Assembly: GCF_024343575.1 (NCBI RefSeq)
Contig: NZ_RJUA01000016.1
Location: forward strand, 1-55,036
Direction of reading: 5' to 3'
Source of the DNA: Lacihabitans sp. LS3-19
Lineage (GTDB): Bacteria > Bacteroidota > Bacteroidia > Cytophagales > Spirosomataceae
DNA length: 55,036 nucleotides
Below the pieces are notes generated by a model, which worked only from the letters and a program-made list of their open reading frames with translations, searched no databases and was not told the DNA's origin. How positions within the stretch are numbered: position 1 is the stretch's first letter; every line of letters starts with the position of its first letter. A program made the position numbers and the translations under genes. Positions 1 to 8,317 of this stretch are shown in pieces.

Positions 1-29
1 ATATTTTCGTACCTCATTCGTTAATAGTT

Positions 30-37
30 TATATTTG
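30..37 (+). promoter_or_regulatory. Bacteroidota -7 promoter box for the S8 protease
   Basis: The octamer TATATTTG matches the Bacteroidota -7 consensus TAnnTTTG. A T-rich stretch at 4-9 lies about 20 nt upstream and could serve as the -33 region. It would start transcription about 20 nt before the TTG start at 61. Confidence 0.5.
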
Positions 38-60
38 CAATAATAATTAATAAAAAGGAC

Positions 61-1596
61 TTGGGTAAATTGTTTTCTCGAATTTTGGTTTTAATGTTTT
101 TGGTGTTTTTCAAAGTCAATGGACAAGAAAAATATTGGATTTTCTTAAAAAACAGAGATTTGTCATCGGTAAATCCTGTTTCTGATAAGACTTTTTCAAA
201 TCGGAAAATGCTTGGTTTGAGTGAAAACCAAATTTCTGATTTTGGGCCCAAATATACTGATTTAGAAAAAATCAAGGGTTTAGGAATTCAAATTTCAAAT
301 ACTTCAAGATGGTTTAACGCGGTTTCTGTTTATTTAAATTCTTCCCAAAAACTATTGGTTTCAAAATTAGATTTTGTAGATAAAATTCAAAGAATCAATG
401 CTTTCCAGAGTTTAGCCTCTAACAAAAAATTCGGATATGACGACGGAATTTATCTCAATTATGCTTTGCATCAAATACATGCGGAGGCTTTTTTGGAGAG
501 AGGACTTCTCGGTGATTCTGTCGATATTGGTATAATAGATGGCGGTTTTTATCAGGCAGATATCAATCCATTTCTTAAAAATATTTTTACTGAAAATAGA
601 GTAAAAGATTACAAAGATTTTTTCATACCACCCAGAAAAGAGTTTTTCAACGAACGCAAATCCAATGGTGATTTACACGGCACCATGGTGATGAGTGCGG
701 TGGGTGGTTTTGATGGGGAGAAAAAGCAATTAGGTGGTTTGGCTCTTCAAAGCAACTATTATTTGGCAAGAACAGAGTCGTCGCAGCAAGAGTCGAGAAT
801 AGAAGAAGACAATTGGATTGCTGCCATAGAATGGTTAGACAGCCTAGGCGTAAGGTTGGCAAATTCTTCTTTAGGCTATGCTTTGGGTTTTACCAATCCT
901 GCCGAAAACTATTCTCCAAATGACATGAATGGCCATACAAGTGTGATAGCAAAAGGTGCCCAAATGGCTGTAAATGAGAAAGGAATGATATTGATAGTTT
1001 CAGCTGGTAATGAGGGTGAAAATAAAAAATGGGGAGGGATAGTGTCCACACCAGGCGATGTAGAAGAAGTGATAAGTGTTGGTGCCAATGACGAGAATAG
1101 TTTGAAAATGGGATACAGTAGCAAAGGCTCTGGAAATGTGAGTTTTATAAAGCCAGATGTAACAGTATATTCCTATAATGGCACCTCTTTGGCAGCACCA
1201 ATTGTCACTGGATTTGTAGCTTGTATGTTACAAATTAATCCAAAACTGAAAGCCTCAGACATAAAGAAGATATTTCAAGAATCCTCAAGTTTGACAGCTT
1301 CACCCAATAATTATCTGGGCTATGGTATTCCAGATGCTAGATTGGTTTTAAATCAACTTGAAGGGAAGCTTTTTGAATTAAAAACTGCACAAAAAGTTAA
1401 GGCAAAAGGAAAATACAAAATTAGCTCAATAGGAGAGGAGAAAGCTGTAGTTTTTCATAAAACCAATGCTAAGAATGTTGAAAGTCAGGAGATTGTGGTT
1501 TTTTTAGACGGAAAATCAACAATTGTTAAGCCTGAGAAAATAAAGTTTTCAACTGTAGTATTAAAAGATAAAATTATTGAAATTAAATGGAAATGA
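61..1596 (+). CDS. Secreted subtilisin-like serine protease (S8 family)
   Basis: A 511-residue peptidase of the S8 (subtilase) family. The catalytic triad is visible as Asp160 (IIDGG), His206 (DLHGTMV) and Ser376 (NGTSLAAP), with the oxyanion-hole Asn317 in SAGNEG. The TTG at 61 is chosen as start because it gives a complete signal peptide (short basic end, hydrophobic core, cleavage near VNGQ); the next ATG at 94 would remove the basic end. Residues 22-120 form a prodomain-like segment. The last ~80 residues form a small beta-rich C-terminal domain and not an obvious type IX sorting domain. It converges on the DUF1460 gene with 5 nt between stops. Protease activity is well supported; the substrate is unknown. 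Confidence 0.9.
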   Translation: MGKLFSRILVLMFLVFFKVNGQEKYWIFLKNRDLSSVNPVSDKTFSNRKMLGLSENQISDFGPKYTDLEKIKGLGIQISNTSRWFNAVSVYLNSSQKLLVSKLDFVDKIQRINAFQSLASNKKFGYDDGIYLNYALHQIHAEAFLERGLLGDSVDIGIIDGGFYQADINPFLKNIFTENRVKDYKDFFIPPRKEFFNERKSNGDLHGTMVMSAVGGFDGEKKQLGGLALQSNYYLARTESSQQESRIEEDNWIAAIEWLDSLGVRLANSSLGYALGFTNPAENYSPNDMNGHTSVIAKGAQMAVNEKGMILIVSAGNEGENKKWGGIVSTPGDVEEVISVGANDENSLKMGYSSKGSGNVSFIKPDVTVYSYNGTSLAAPIVTGFVACMLQINPKLKASDIKKIFQESSSLTASPNNYLGYGIPDARLVLNQLEGKLFELKTAQKVKAKGKYKISSIGEEKAVVFHKTNAKNVESQEIVVFLDGKSTIVKPEKIKFSTVVLKDKIIEIKWK

Positions 1597-1601
1597 TTTT
1601 A

Positions 1602-2411
1602 TTAATTCACTCTCAAAACCATCACGCCGGAGTCTTTTTTGATTCTCATTAAATACTGATAGAGAGTTTCGTCTGAAACGATAATCTTTTTCTTTTCTAA
1701 TGATGCATGCATAAAATGCAATTTGCCGTTTTTCCAAACAGCAAATCCTTCGTGATTCACATCCAAACCAGCAATAGTGCTCGTAAATGCAATAATATCT
1801 CCATCCTTTATGGCAGATTCATATGTCTGGAAGTCTTCTTTTTTGATATAATAAAGTTGCTTTTTGGCAAGATTTTCTTCCATTTTAATAATCTCTGCTA
1901 ATGTTTTTTCATCTTTTGCAAATGCAGGATATAGATTTCTGTGTTTACTCATAAAATCTATTTTCTTGTCCATTTTTACGCCTAAAATCGGACTCAAATC
2001 TTGTAAATATTTGTTCTTTTCTGCATTTTTTGCCCAGTCACTGAAATAATGGATTCTTGAAGCATAACCATTAATTACGCCATTTCTATATCTAAGATTC
2101 TGTAGGATTTTTTGATAATTGTCTGATGTTGCGTCATTTGAGCGTTTTACAAGACTAATTGCCATGACATTTTCAACAAAAGTATAGCAATCAAAAGCAT
2201 CAAGTTTGCAAACCAGCTTTTCTTCTGGACCTTCCAAAGTGCCACCTTCATAGGGTAAACCTAAAAAAGTCTCACCGATTTGTATCAAAGTTTCGCCAAT
2301 ATTGCTTTTGGGAGGTAGTTTTAATTTGGCTTCTATTAATGAAGGTTGAAACTGTGCAAATAAATTTGCATTGAAAAGTAAGCAAAAAAGTAAAAAATAA
2401 ATGCGTTTCAT
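1602..2411 (-). CDS. Secreted DUF1460 (NlpC/P60-like) N-acetylmuramoyl-L-alanine amidase-like protein
   Basis: A 269-residue exported protein with a signal peptide ending at LFAQ (residue 20). It has the DUF1460 pattern: a GETFLGLPYEGG segment, then the predicted catalytic Cys75 in AFDCYTFVEN, and a later His in the NHEGFAVW segment near residue 220. DUF1460 is a circularly related branch of the NlpC/P60 cysteine peptidases that act on cell-wall peptides. The gene starts one base after the stop of the Lrp-type regulator upstream (2413) and is probably in the same transcript. Family assignment is strong; the exact bond cleaved is inferred. Confidence 0.82.
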   Translation of the reverse strand: MKRIYFLLFCLLFNANLFAQFQPSLIEAKLKLPPKSNIGETLIQIGETFLGLPYEGGTLEGPEEKLVCKLDAFDCYTFVENVMAISLVKRSNDATSDNYQKILQNLRYRNGVINGYASRIHYFSDWAKNAEKNKYLQDLSPILGVKMDKKIDFMSKHRNLYPAFAKDEKTLAEIIKMEENLAKKQLYYIKKEDFQTYESAIKDGDIIAFTSTIAGLDVNHEGFAVWKNGKLHFMHASLEKKKIIVSDETLYQYLMRIKKDSGVMVLRVN

Positions 2412-2412
2412 T

Positions 2413-2874
2413 TTAAATAATTGGTGCTGATCGGGAAAGACTTTCTTCTAACGAAATAAAGGTCTCCGTCCGTTGAATTCCTTGAACTTTTTGAATTTTA
2501 TCGTGCAAAACGCTCCGTAAATGAGCGGTATCTCTACACATTAATTTCACAAATATACTGTAATTTCCTGTTGTATAGTTTATGCTCACTATCTCTGGAA
2601 TCATTTTTAATTGTAAAGCCACATCATCATACATTTCACTTTTTTCTAAATAAATACCCAAAAAAGCAGCAATATCCCAGCCTAATTTTTTGATGTCAAT
2701 ACTTATGCTACTTCCCGTAATTATACCAGAATGCTCCATTTTTTTTACACGGGTATGCACGGCTCCGGGCGACAGAAAAACCTTTTCTCCTATATCTCCA
2801 TAAGAAAGCTTCGCGTCTTCTGTTAATATTCTAAGGATTTTTAGGTCTATTTCGTCAATGTTCTCCTTTTGCAT
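2413..2874 (-). CDS. Lrp/AsnC family transcriptional regulator
   Basis: A 153-residue protein with the usual Lrp/AsnC layout. The N-terminal winged helix-turn-helix (residues 5-55) contains DLKILRILTEDAKLSYGDIG and a recognition helix around SPGAVHTRVKKM. The RAM/AsnC ligand-binding domain (65-150) carries the typical VSINYTTGNYSIFVKLMCRD pattern. The length is normal for the family. It is followed by the DUF1460 amidase with 1 nt between coding regions and is divergent from the structured RNA gene at 3066. The effector amino acid and targets cannot be read from the sequence. Confidence 0.92.
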   Translation of the reverse strand: MQKENIDEIDLKILRILTEDAKLSYGDIGEKVFLSPGAVHTRVKKMEHSGIITGSSISIDIKKLGWDIAAFLGIYLEKSEMYDDVALQLKMIPEIVSINYTTGNYSIFVKLMCRDTAHLRSVLHDKIQKVQGIQRTETFISLEESLSRSAPII

Positions 2875-3010
2875 CTGAAAAATATTTAGTTTTTGAAGAG
2901 TTATGAACTTGTTTTTTAAATATTATTCTGTTTTTCATCAAAAATAATAAACAGAATTCTAATATTTTATAATTTTCATGAATAACTTTTATCGTTTCGA
3001 TTTTTGGCTA

Positions 3011-3018
3011 TATCTTTG
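3011..3018 (+). promoter_or_regulatory. -7 promoter box of the tRNA-like RNA unit
   Basis: TATCTTTG is a perfect match to TAnnTTTG. A TTTT run at 2987-2990 lies 20 nt upstream as a possible -33 element. Transcription would start near 3025, about 40 nt before the folded RNA. No coding region follows before the terminator at 3243-3294, so this promoter appears to serve the RNA alone. Confidence 0.6.
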
Positions 3019-3065
3019 CATTGTTTTAGAGAGAGACATCAAACAAATAAGAGTTCTTAATAATA

Positions 3066-3234
3066 CTGTAGGATGACGAAATTGGCAGCCGTGCCCTCCT
3101 GTCTCGGGGGTGATGGTAACAGGATAAACGAAGAGTAAAGCCGAACGGGTTTTTTCAGTTCCGACTGGGGTTGACCACCAAATTTTGCTCTTTGGCTAAC
3201 TGCATCGTGGGCGGTTCGACTCCCCCTCCTACAG
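3066..3234 (+). ncRNA. tRNA-like structured RNA of about 169 nt, identity unknown
   Basis: The ends pair perfectly over 8 bp (3066-3073 CTGTAGGA with 3227-3234 TCCTACAG), like an acceptor stem. Position 8 is T and 9 is G. A D-arm follows (3076-3092: 3-bp ACG/CGT stem, loop containing GG at 3084-3085). Next is an anticodon-like hairpin (CCCTC/GGGGG with a 7-nt loop, 3094-3110), and at the 3' side a T-arm (GGCGG/CCCCC with one central mismatch, loop TTCGACT at 3215-3221 matching the T-loop consensus). Between them lie 99 nt instead of a normal variable loop. This insert holds an 11-bp helix (3129-3139 with 3184-3194, two G-T wobbles) and a CAGT/ACTG hairpin capped by a UCCG tetraloop (3156-3167). 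No CCA is encoded. It has its own promoter and terminator. It does not look like standard tmRNA. It could be a giant-variable-arm tRNA, a reduced tmRNA-like RNA, or a regulatory tRNA mimic. Confidence 0.65.
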
Positions 3235-3242
3235 CTTTAAAT

Positions 3243-3294
3243 GGGCGTGGAAAAGAAAAGTATAAAAATTGTTTTTTTTTCATGCCCTTTTTTT
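3243..3294 (+). terminator. Rho-independent terminator of the tRNA-like RNA
   Basis: GGGCGTG (3243-3249) pairs with CATGCCC (3281-3287). The stem extends inward through the A/G-rich and T-rich arms to about 17 bp, and seven T residues (3288-3294) follow. It closes the transcription unit that begins near 3025. Confidence 0.8.
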
Positions 3295-3424
3295 GCATAT
3301 TTGTCTTAGAAATTTTTATTTCAAGACATTATTTGGTTTTTAGTTTGTTGATGAAGTGTAATTGCGACACACAGTCTCATTTTGTAGATTGTGTGTTTTG
3401 TTTTTAGAGCAATCCAAGTTTTTG

Positions 3425-3432
3425 TATCTTTG
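3425..3432 (+). promoter_or_regulatory. -7 promoter box of the DUF819 gene
   Basis: TATCTTTG matches TAnnTTTG exactly and ends 12 nt before the ATG at 3445. This implies a leader of only a few nucleotides and supports 3445 over the upstream in-frame start. Confidence 0.55.
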
Positions 3433-3444
3433 AAAAAAAACTTG

Positions 3445-4692
3445 ATGAAACCTGAGGCCTTGATTACAAATGATGCCGTAGTAACGGCAATATTATTTGC
3501 ACTTTTATTATTCATATTCGAACTTTCAAAAAGTCATAATTCCTTTCTGAAAAGCTTCTTTAAGATTTTTCCTGCAATTTTGTTGTGTTATTTTTTGCCT
3601 GGAATACTCAATACCTTAGGTATTATCTCTGGTGAGAATTCGGGAGTTTATCCTTTCGTTTCAAAATATCTTTTGCCTGCCTGTTTGTTTTTATTTACAC
3701 TAAGTTTGGATATAGAAATGCTAAAAAAGCTGGGCGTGAAAGCCTTGATTGTTTTTTTAGCAGGGACATTCGGTGTCATTATTGGTGGGCCATTGGCCGT
3801 TTTAATTGTGAATTTTATTCATCCTGAAACTTTTCAGTTTGGGCCTCCAAACGAGGTGTGGCGTGGACTTGGTACTATTGCTGGCAGTTGGATTGGCGGA
3901 GGTGCAAACCAAACTGCTTTAAAAGAAATTCTGCAACCTTCGGCTTATGTTTTTAGTCAGTCAGTTGCAGTAGATGTCCTTGTTGCCGAATCACTTCTGG
4001 CTATTTTATTAGTTGGCGTTGCAAATGCTGCCAAAATGGACAAATGGCTCAAAGCTGACGGCCAGATAGTAGAAGAAATGAAACAAAAAGTAGCAAATTT
4101 GAGCTATGGACAACAAAGAATTCCAGAGTTTCACGATTATCTTAAAATGATTTCGGTGGCATTTATTTTTACAGGCATCGCATATTTTTTATCAGATATT
4201 ATAACGCCTTTTGTTAAACAAAACTATCCAGACTTAAATCGTTTTAGTTTGACTTCAAGCTTTTTTTGGGTGGTATTTTTTATAACTATTTTTGGTATTA
4301 TCGCTTCAAAGACTCGATTGCGAAATCTTGAAACAGTAGGTGCTTCGAAAATCGGAAGTTTGTTTTTGTATTTTTTGGTTGCTTCGATTGGTATGCAGAT
4401 GGACCTTTTGGCTATTGCAGAAAACAAATGGTTGTTTTTAGTCGGTATTATCTGGATATTGATTCATATTTCTTTTGTAGTTTTGGTTAGTAAGATTCTA
4501 AGAACGCCTTTCTTTATTTTAGCTGTTGGTTCTCAAGCCAATATTGGCGGTGCCGCTTCTGCGAGTGTTGTTGCTGGAGCTTTTCATCCTTCTCTTGTTC
4601 CTATTGGTGTGGTTTTTTCGGTTTTGGGGTATGCAGTTGGCACTTACGGTGGATATCTCACCGCATTACTAATGCAGTGGGTATTATCTTAA
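3445..4692 (+). CDS. DUF819 family integral membrane protein
   Basis: A 415-residue polytopic membrane protein with about 10-11 hydrophobic segments. The conserved IAGSWIGGGANQTALKE segment and the later GSQANIGGAASASVVAGAFHP segment are typical of the DUF819 (YjcL-like) family, which has the look of a transporter with two related glycine-rich re-entrant regions. The frame is open to 3391, but the promoter box at 3425-3432 and the compact hydrophobic start favour the ATG at 3445. The substrate is unknown. The Wzi-like gene follows after 55 nt. Confidence 0.85.
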   Translation: MKPEALITNDAVVTAILFALLLFIFELSKSHNSFLKSFFKIFPAILLCYFLPGILNTLGIISGENSGVYPFVSKYLLPACLFLFTLSLDIEMLKKLGVKALIVFLAGTFGVIIGGPLAVLIVNFIHPETFQFGPPNEVWRGLGTIAGSWIGGGANQTALKEILQPSAYVFSQSVAVDVLVAESLLAILLVGVANAAKMDKWLKADGQIVEEMKQKVANLSYGQQRIPEFHDYLKMISVAFIFTGIAYFLSDIITPFVKQNYPDLNRFSLTSSFFWVVFFITIFGIIASKTRLRNLETVGASKIGSLFLYFLVASIGMQMDLLAIAENKWLFLVGIIWILIHISFVVLVSKILRTPFFILAVGSQANIGGAASASVVAGAFHPSLVPIGVVFSVLGYAVGTYGGYLTALLMQWVLS

Positions 4693-4747
4693 ATTTGGCT
4701 TGATATTTGCCTTGTTTTTTGTACCGTTTAAACATTTACGGTATCGA

Positions 4748-6244
4748 ATGAAGAGAGTGTTTCAAAATTCAATATTTACCTTATTGAGCATAATTTTATG
4801 CTTTTCTTGGAATATTCATGCTCAATCTAACCGAAAAATTGCTTATTCTGTGGAACTTGGAGGGTTTTATTCCATCAACAATAAAATTCCTTTTTGGCTT
4901 AGAAGTAATCAATTTGGAGCGTTTCCAAATGCTGACAATACTATTCTTTTTCGACAAAATATTGAATCTAAAAAAGATACAAGTAGTAAGAAGTTTAAAA
5001 AACAATTTTGTGTCGATATGGTCACTATTGTTGGTTCCCAAGCTAAAATAATTATTCCTGAAGCTTATTATCAGATAAATTATGGAAAATTGGCATTATT
5101 GGCAGGCCGAAAAAAACAAATTCATGGATTAGTTGATTCTACACTTAGTAGTGGCTCAATCACTTGGTCGGGCAACTCACTTCCTCTTCCTGAAATACAA
5201 CTTTCAATTCCTGAATATACCAAGTTTATTTTTCCATTTTTAGCTATAAAAGGTCATTATTCCCACGGTTGGTTTGGGAATCAGGCATCTGCAAAGAATT
5301 TTTATTTACATCAAAAAAGTCTTTACGGAAGAATAGGCAGGCCAAATTCTAAACTCAAACTTTATGGAGGAATTTTGCACAATGCACAATGGGGCGGGGT
5401 GCCAAAATATGACATTCCTGAAGGTGATACCCGTTTTATAAATGGTAAATTCCCTACTGGATGGTACACTTACAGAAATATAGTTTTTCCATTTAATAAT
5501 CCCAAAGTTGATTCGTCTTCTAATATTTCTGCCTACGATACCGAAAATCGATTCGGGAATCATCTAGGGCAAATAGATATGGGAGGAGATTTGAATCTAA
5601 AAAGAATGAGGATTCTGTTTTACAAACAAATAATTTTTGAAACAGGACAAACTTTTAGTAGTCTTTCCAATATCGACGACGGGCTTTATGGTATTTCTTT
5701 TATTTCTAAAAGTTCGACAACGCCTTTCCAAAAAGTTGTTTTAGAGGTACTACAAACTACTAATCAAGGTATGTACAGAGCTGGGCTTTTACGCCTTTTG
5801 GGTTTTCAAGGCAAGCATTATGGAAGAAATCAGAATTTTTACTTTAACCACGGGCAATATCTTGATGGTTGGTCTTATAATGGTTTTACAATTGGTTCTC
5901 CATTTCTAATTCCAAATCCTGAAATTAGAAGTGAAAAAAGAGATGATGGTCAAGTTCAATTGTTTTCCAATAATAACAATATCAAGGCAGGCTATATTGG
6001 GATACATAACAAGCTTAATTCCATAGATTTAGAAACTAGATTGTCTTTTAGTAGGAATTTCGGGTCTAGCAATCACCAATTAGGTGAATTGGGTATAGCG
6101 GATCAATTTTCTATGGGAATAAAAGCCCAAATACCCGCTCCAAAACTTCATGGAATATTAAATTTCAATGTTGGAATAGAACATGGCGACCTTATTTATG
6201 ACAATTATGGCATTTACGCTTCTTTTAAAAGGATTTGGAAATAG
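4748..6244 (+). CDS. Capsule assembly Wzi family outer membrane protein
   Basis: A 498-residue exported protein with a signal peptide ending NIHAQ and an amphipathic beta-strand pattern through its whole length. The SVELGGFYSINNKIPFWLRSNQFG start and the later LLAGRKKQIHGLVDSTLSSGSITWSGN segment are characteristic of the Bacteroidota Wzi-like (capsule assembly) family. The E. coli Wzi is an 18-strand barrel that binds capsular polysaccharide at the surface. The ATG at 4748 is chosen over an upstream in-frame TTG because it starts the signal peptide directly. A near-consensus box GATATTTG lies at 4702-4709. No other capsule genes are nearby, so the role is inferred from family only. Confidence 0.8.
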   Translation: MKRVFQNSIFTLLSIILCFSWNIHAQSNRKIAYSVELGGFYSINNKIPFWLRSNQFGAFPNADNTILFRQNIESKKDTSSKKFKKQFCVDMVTIVGSQAKIIIPEAYYQINYGKLALLAGRKKQIHGLVDSTLSSGSITWSGNSLPLPEIQLSIPEYTKFIFPFLAIKGHYSHGWFGNQASAKNFYLHQKSLYGRIGRPNSKLKLYGGILHNAQWGGVPKYDIPEGDTRFINGKFPTGWYTYRNIVFPFNNPKVDSSSNISAYDTENRFGNHLGQIDMGGDLNLKRMRILFYKQIIFETGQTFSSLSNIDDGLYGISFISKSSTTPFQKVVLEVLQTTNQGMYRAGLLRLLGFQGKHYGRNQNFYFNHGQYLDGWSYNGFTIGSPFLIPNPEIRSEKRDDGQVQLFSNNNNIKAGYIGIHNKLNSIDLETRLSFSRNFGSSNHQLGELGIADQFSMGIKAQIPAPKLHGILNFNVGIEHGDLIYDNYGIYASFKRIWK

Positions 6245-6301
6245 TCTTTTTTAGTCTAAAATATATTAAATCAATCCATAATTTTTCTACTTTTTTTATG
6301 C

Positions 6302-6309
6302 TATTTTTG
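6302..6309 (+). promoter_or_regulatory. -7 promoter box of lepA
   Basis: TATTTTTG matches TAnnTTTG and lies 34 nt before the GTG start of lepA. Confidence 0.5.
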
Positions 6310-6343
6310 CACCTTGATTTTTAGTTCGATTAAATAATTTTTT

Positions 6344-8134
6344 GTGAAAAATATTCGTAACTTTTGTATTATAGCCCATATTGATCACGGAAAAAGCACG
6401 CTTGCCGATAGATTGTTGGAGTTTACTGGTACTGTAACTGCTCGTGAAATGCAAGCACAGCTACTAGATGATATGGACCTCGAAAGGGAGAGAGGAATTA
6501 CTATAAAAAGCCATGCAATACAGATGGATTACCTTTTTAATGGTGAAAAATATACGTTAAATCTTATTGATACGCCCGGCCATGTTGACTTTAGTTACGA
6601 AGTTTCAAGGTCAATTGCCGCTTGTGAAGGTGCACTTTTAATAGTGGATGCTGCTCAGGGAATCGAAGCTCAAACCATTTCTAACTTATTTTTGGCTCTT
6701 GACCATGACTTAGAAATTATTCCTGTTATCAATAAAATTGATTTACCAGGAGCCATGGTTGAGGAAGTAAAAGATCAAATCGTGGATTTGATTGGAATAG
6801 ATCCTGATAAAATAGTTTTAGCGAGTGCCAAAGAAGGCATCGGTATTGATGATATATTGGAAGCAATTATAAACAGGGTTCCAGCACCTGTGGGTGACCC
6901 AAAAGCTCCTCTCCAAGGTTTGATTTTTGATTCAGTATTCAATTCTTATAGGGGTATTGAGGTTATTTTTAGGGTTAAAAATGGAACAATTCGGAAAGGC
7001 GATAAAGTAAAGTTTGTAGCCACCGGAAAAGAATATATTGCAGATGAAATTGGTAGTTTGAAACTTAAAAAACAACCAAAAGATGTTATTGAATGTGGTG
7101 ATGTAGGCTATTTGATTTCAGGTATTAAAGTTGCCAAAGAAGTTAAAGTAGGTGATACGATAACCCATACAGACAGGCCATCTACCGAACAAATTCAAGG
7201 TTTTGAAGAGGTGAAACCTATGGTTTTTGCAGGTATTTATCCAGTTGATACTACTGATTTTGAGGAACTTAGAGAGTCAATGGATAAGTTGCAGCTTAAT
7301 GATGCCTCTTTGATTTGGGAGCCAGAAACTTCTGCTGCTCTAGGTTTTGGATTCCGTTGTGGATTCTTGGGTATGCTCCACATGGAGATTGTCCAAGAGC
7401 GTTTAGAACGTGAATTTGACATGACAGTTATTACTACTGTTCCTTCGGTTCGCTTCAATGTAAAAACTAGGAGAGGGGAGACAATTCAAGTTTCTGCTCC
7501 TTCAGAAATGCCCGATCCAAATTTGATAGTCTCAGTAGAAGAGCCTTATATTGCTGCACAGATCATAACCGCCTCTGACTATGTTGGGCCAATTATGAAG
7601 CTTTGTATGGAAAAAAGGGGAGAAGTTAAAAATCAAGTTTACCTTACAGCCACTCGTGTTGAATTGTCATTCGACATGCCACTTTCTGAGGTTGTTTTTG
7701 ACTTTTTCGATAGATTAAAAACTATTTCAAGAGGTTATGCTTCTTTGGATTATCATTTAATTGGCTATCGTGAATCAGCATTGGTAAAGCTTGACGTTTT
7801 GCTTAACGGAGACCCAGTTGATGCCCTATCGGCAATTGTACATAGAGATAAAGCTTACGATTGGGGCAAAAAACTTTGTGAAAAATTAAAAGAGCTTTTG
7901 CCACGTCAACAGTTCGAAATCGCAATCCAAGCAGCTATTGGAGCTAAAATCATAGCCCGTGAAACTGTGAAGGCCATGAGAAAGGACGTTACAGCCAAAT
8001 GTTATGGCGGTGATATAAGTAGAAAAAGAAAATTACTTGAAAAACAGAAAAAAGGTAAGAAAAGAATGCGTCAGATAGGTAATGTGGAGGTTCCGCAGGA
8101 AGCATTTATGGCAGTTCTAAAAATAAATGGATAA
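6344..8134 (+). CDS. lepA: Elongation factor 4 (back-translocating GTPase LepA)
   Basis: A 596-residue translational GTPase of normal LepA length. The G1 motif AHIDHGKST, the G2 region with RGITIK, the G3 motif DTPGH and the G4 motif NKID are all present in the first 135 residues. They are followed by domain II, two EF-G-like domains and the LepA-specific C-terminal domain ending [25 protein letters not shown]4 binds ribosomes and is linked to back-translocation and fidelity under stress. The start codon is GTG at 6344, which gives the conserved [19 protein letters not shown] beginning. It is monocistronic by spacing. Confidence 0.98.
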   Translation: MKNIRNFCIIAHIDHGKSTLADRLLEFTGTVTAREMQAQLLDDMDLERERGITIKSHAIQMDYLFNGEKYTLNLIDTPGHVDFSYEVSRSIAACEGALLIVDAAQGIEAQTISNLFLALDHDLEIIPVINKIDLPGAMVEEVKDQIVDLIGIDPDKIVLASAKEGIGIDDILEAIINRVPAPVGDPKAPLQGLIFDSVFNSYRGIEVIFRVKNGTIRKGDKVKFVATGKEYIADEIGSLKLKKQPKDVIECGDVGYLISGIKVAKEVKVGDTITHTDRPSTEQIQGFEEVKPMVFAGIYPVDTTDFEELRESMDKLQLNDASLIWEPETSAALGFGFRCGFLGMLHMEIVQERLEREFDMTVITTVPSVRFNVKTRRGETIQVSAPSEMPDPNLIVSVEEPYIAAQIITASDYVGPIMKLCMEKRGEVKNQVYLTATRVELSFDMPLSEVVFDFFDRLKTISRGYASLDYHLIGYRESALVKLDVLLNGDPVDALSAIVHRDKAYDWGKKLCEKLKELLPRQQFEIAIQAAIGAKIIARETVKAMRKDVTAKCYGGDISRKRKLLEKQKKGKKRMRQIGNVEVPQEAFMAVLKING

Positions 8135-8317
8135 TTGAGAGTTTTGTTCCAAATCTTAGATTTTTGCCTATTTTAGAGCGATATTTAAGGTGAAGGAGGA
8201 ATAAAAAATCAAAAAAACATAAATTTCAGAAAGATTTTTGGGAACTTTGGGCTACAAAAGAGTTTAGTCTTTAGCCTAAAATACTTAAACATATAATTCT
8301 AAGCAAAAAAACAAATT

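Noticed and set aside
3066-3234. Ordinary tRNA or standard tmRNA
   Set aside because: Total length, the 99-nt insert, pyrimidine at loop position 37 and a mismatched T-stem do not fit a tRNA; the usual tmRNA 5' end and a tag reading frame ending in Ala-Ala are absent.
3171-3407. 78-codon open frame on the plus strand
   Set aside because: Its first third is a translation of the T-arm and acceptor of the structured RNA and it crosses the terminator hairpin; no protein features.
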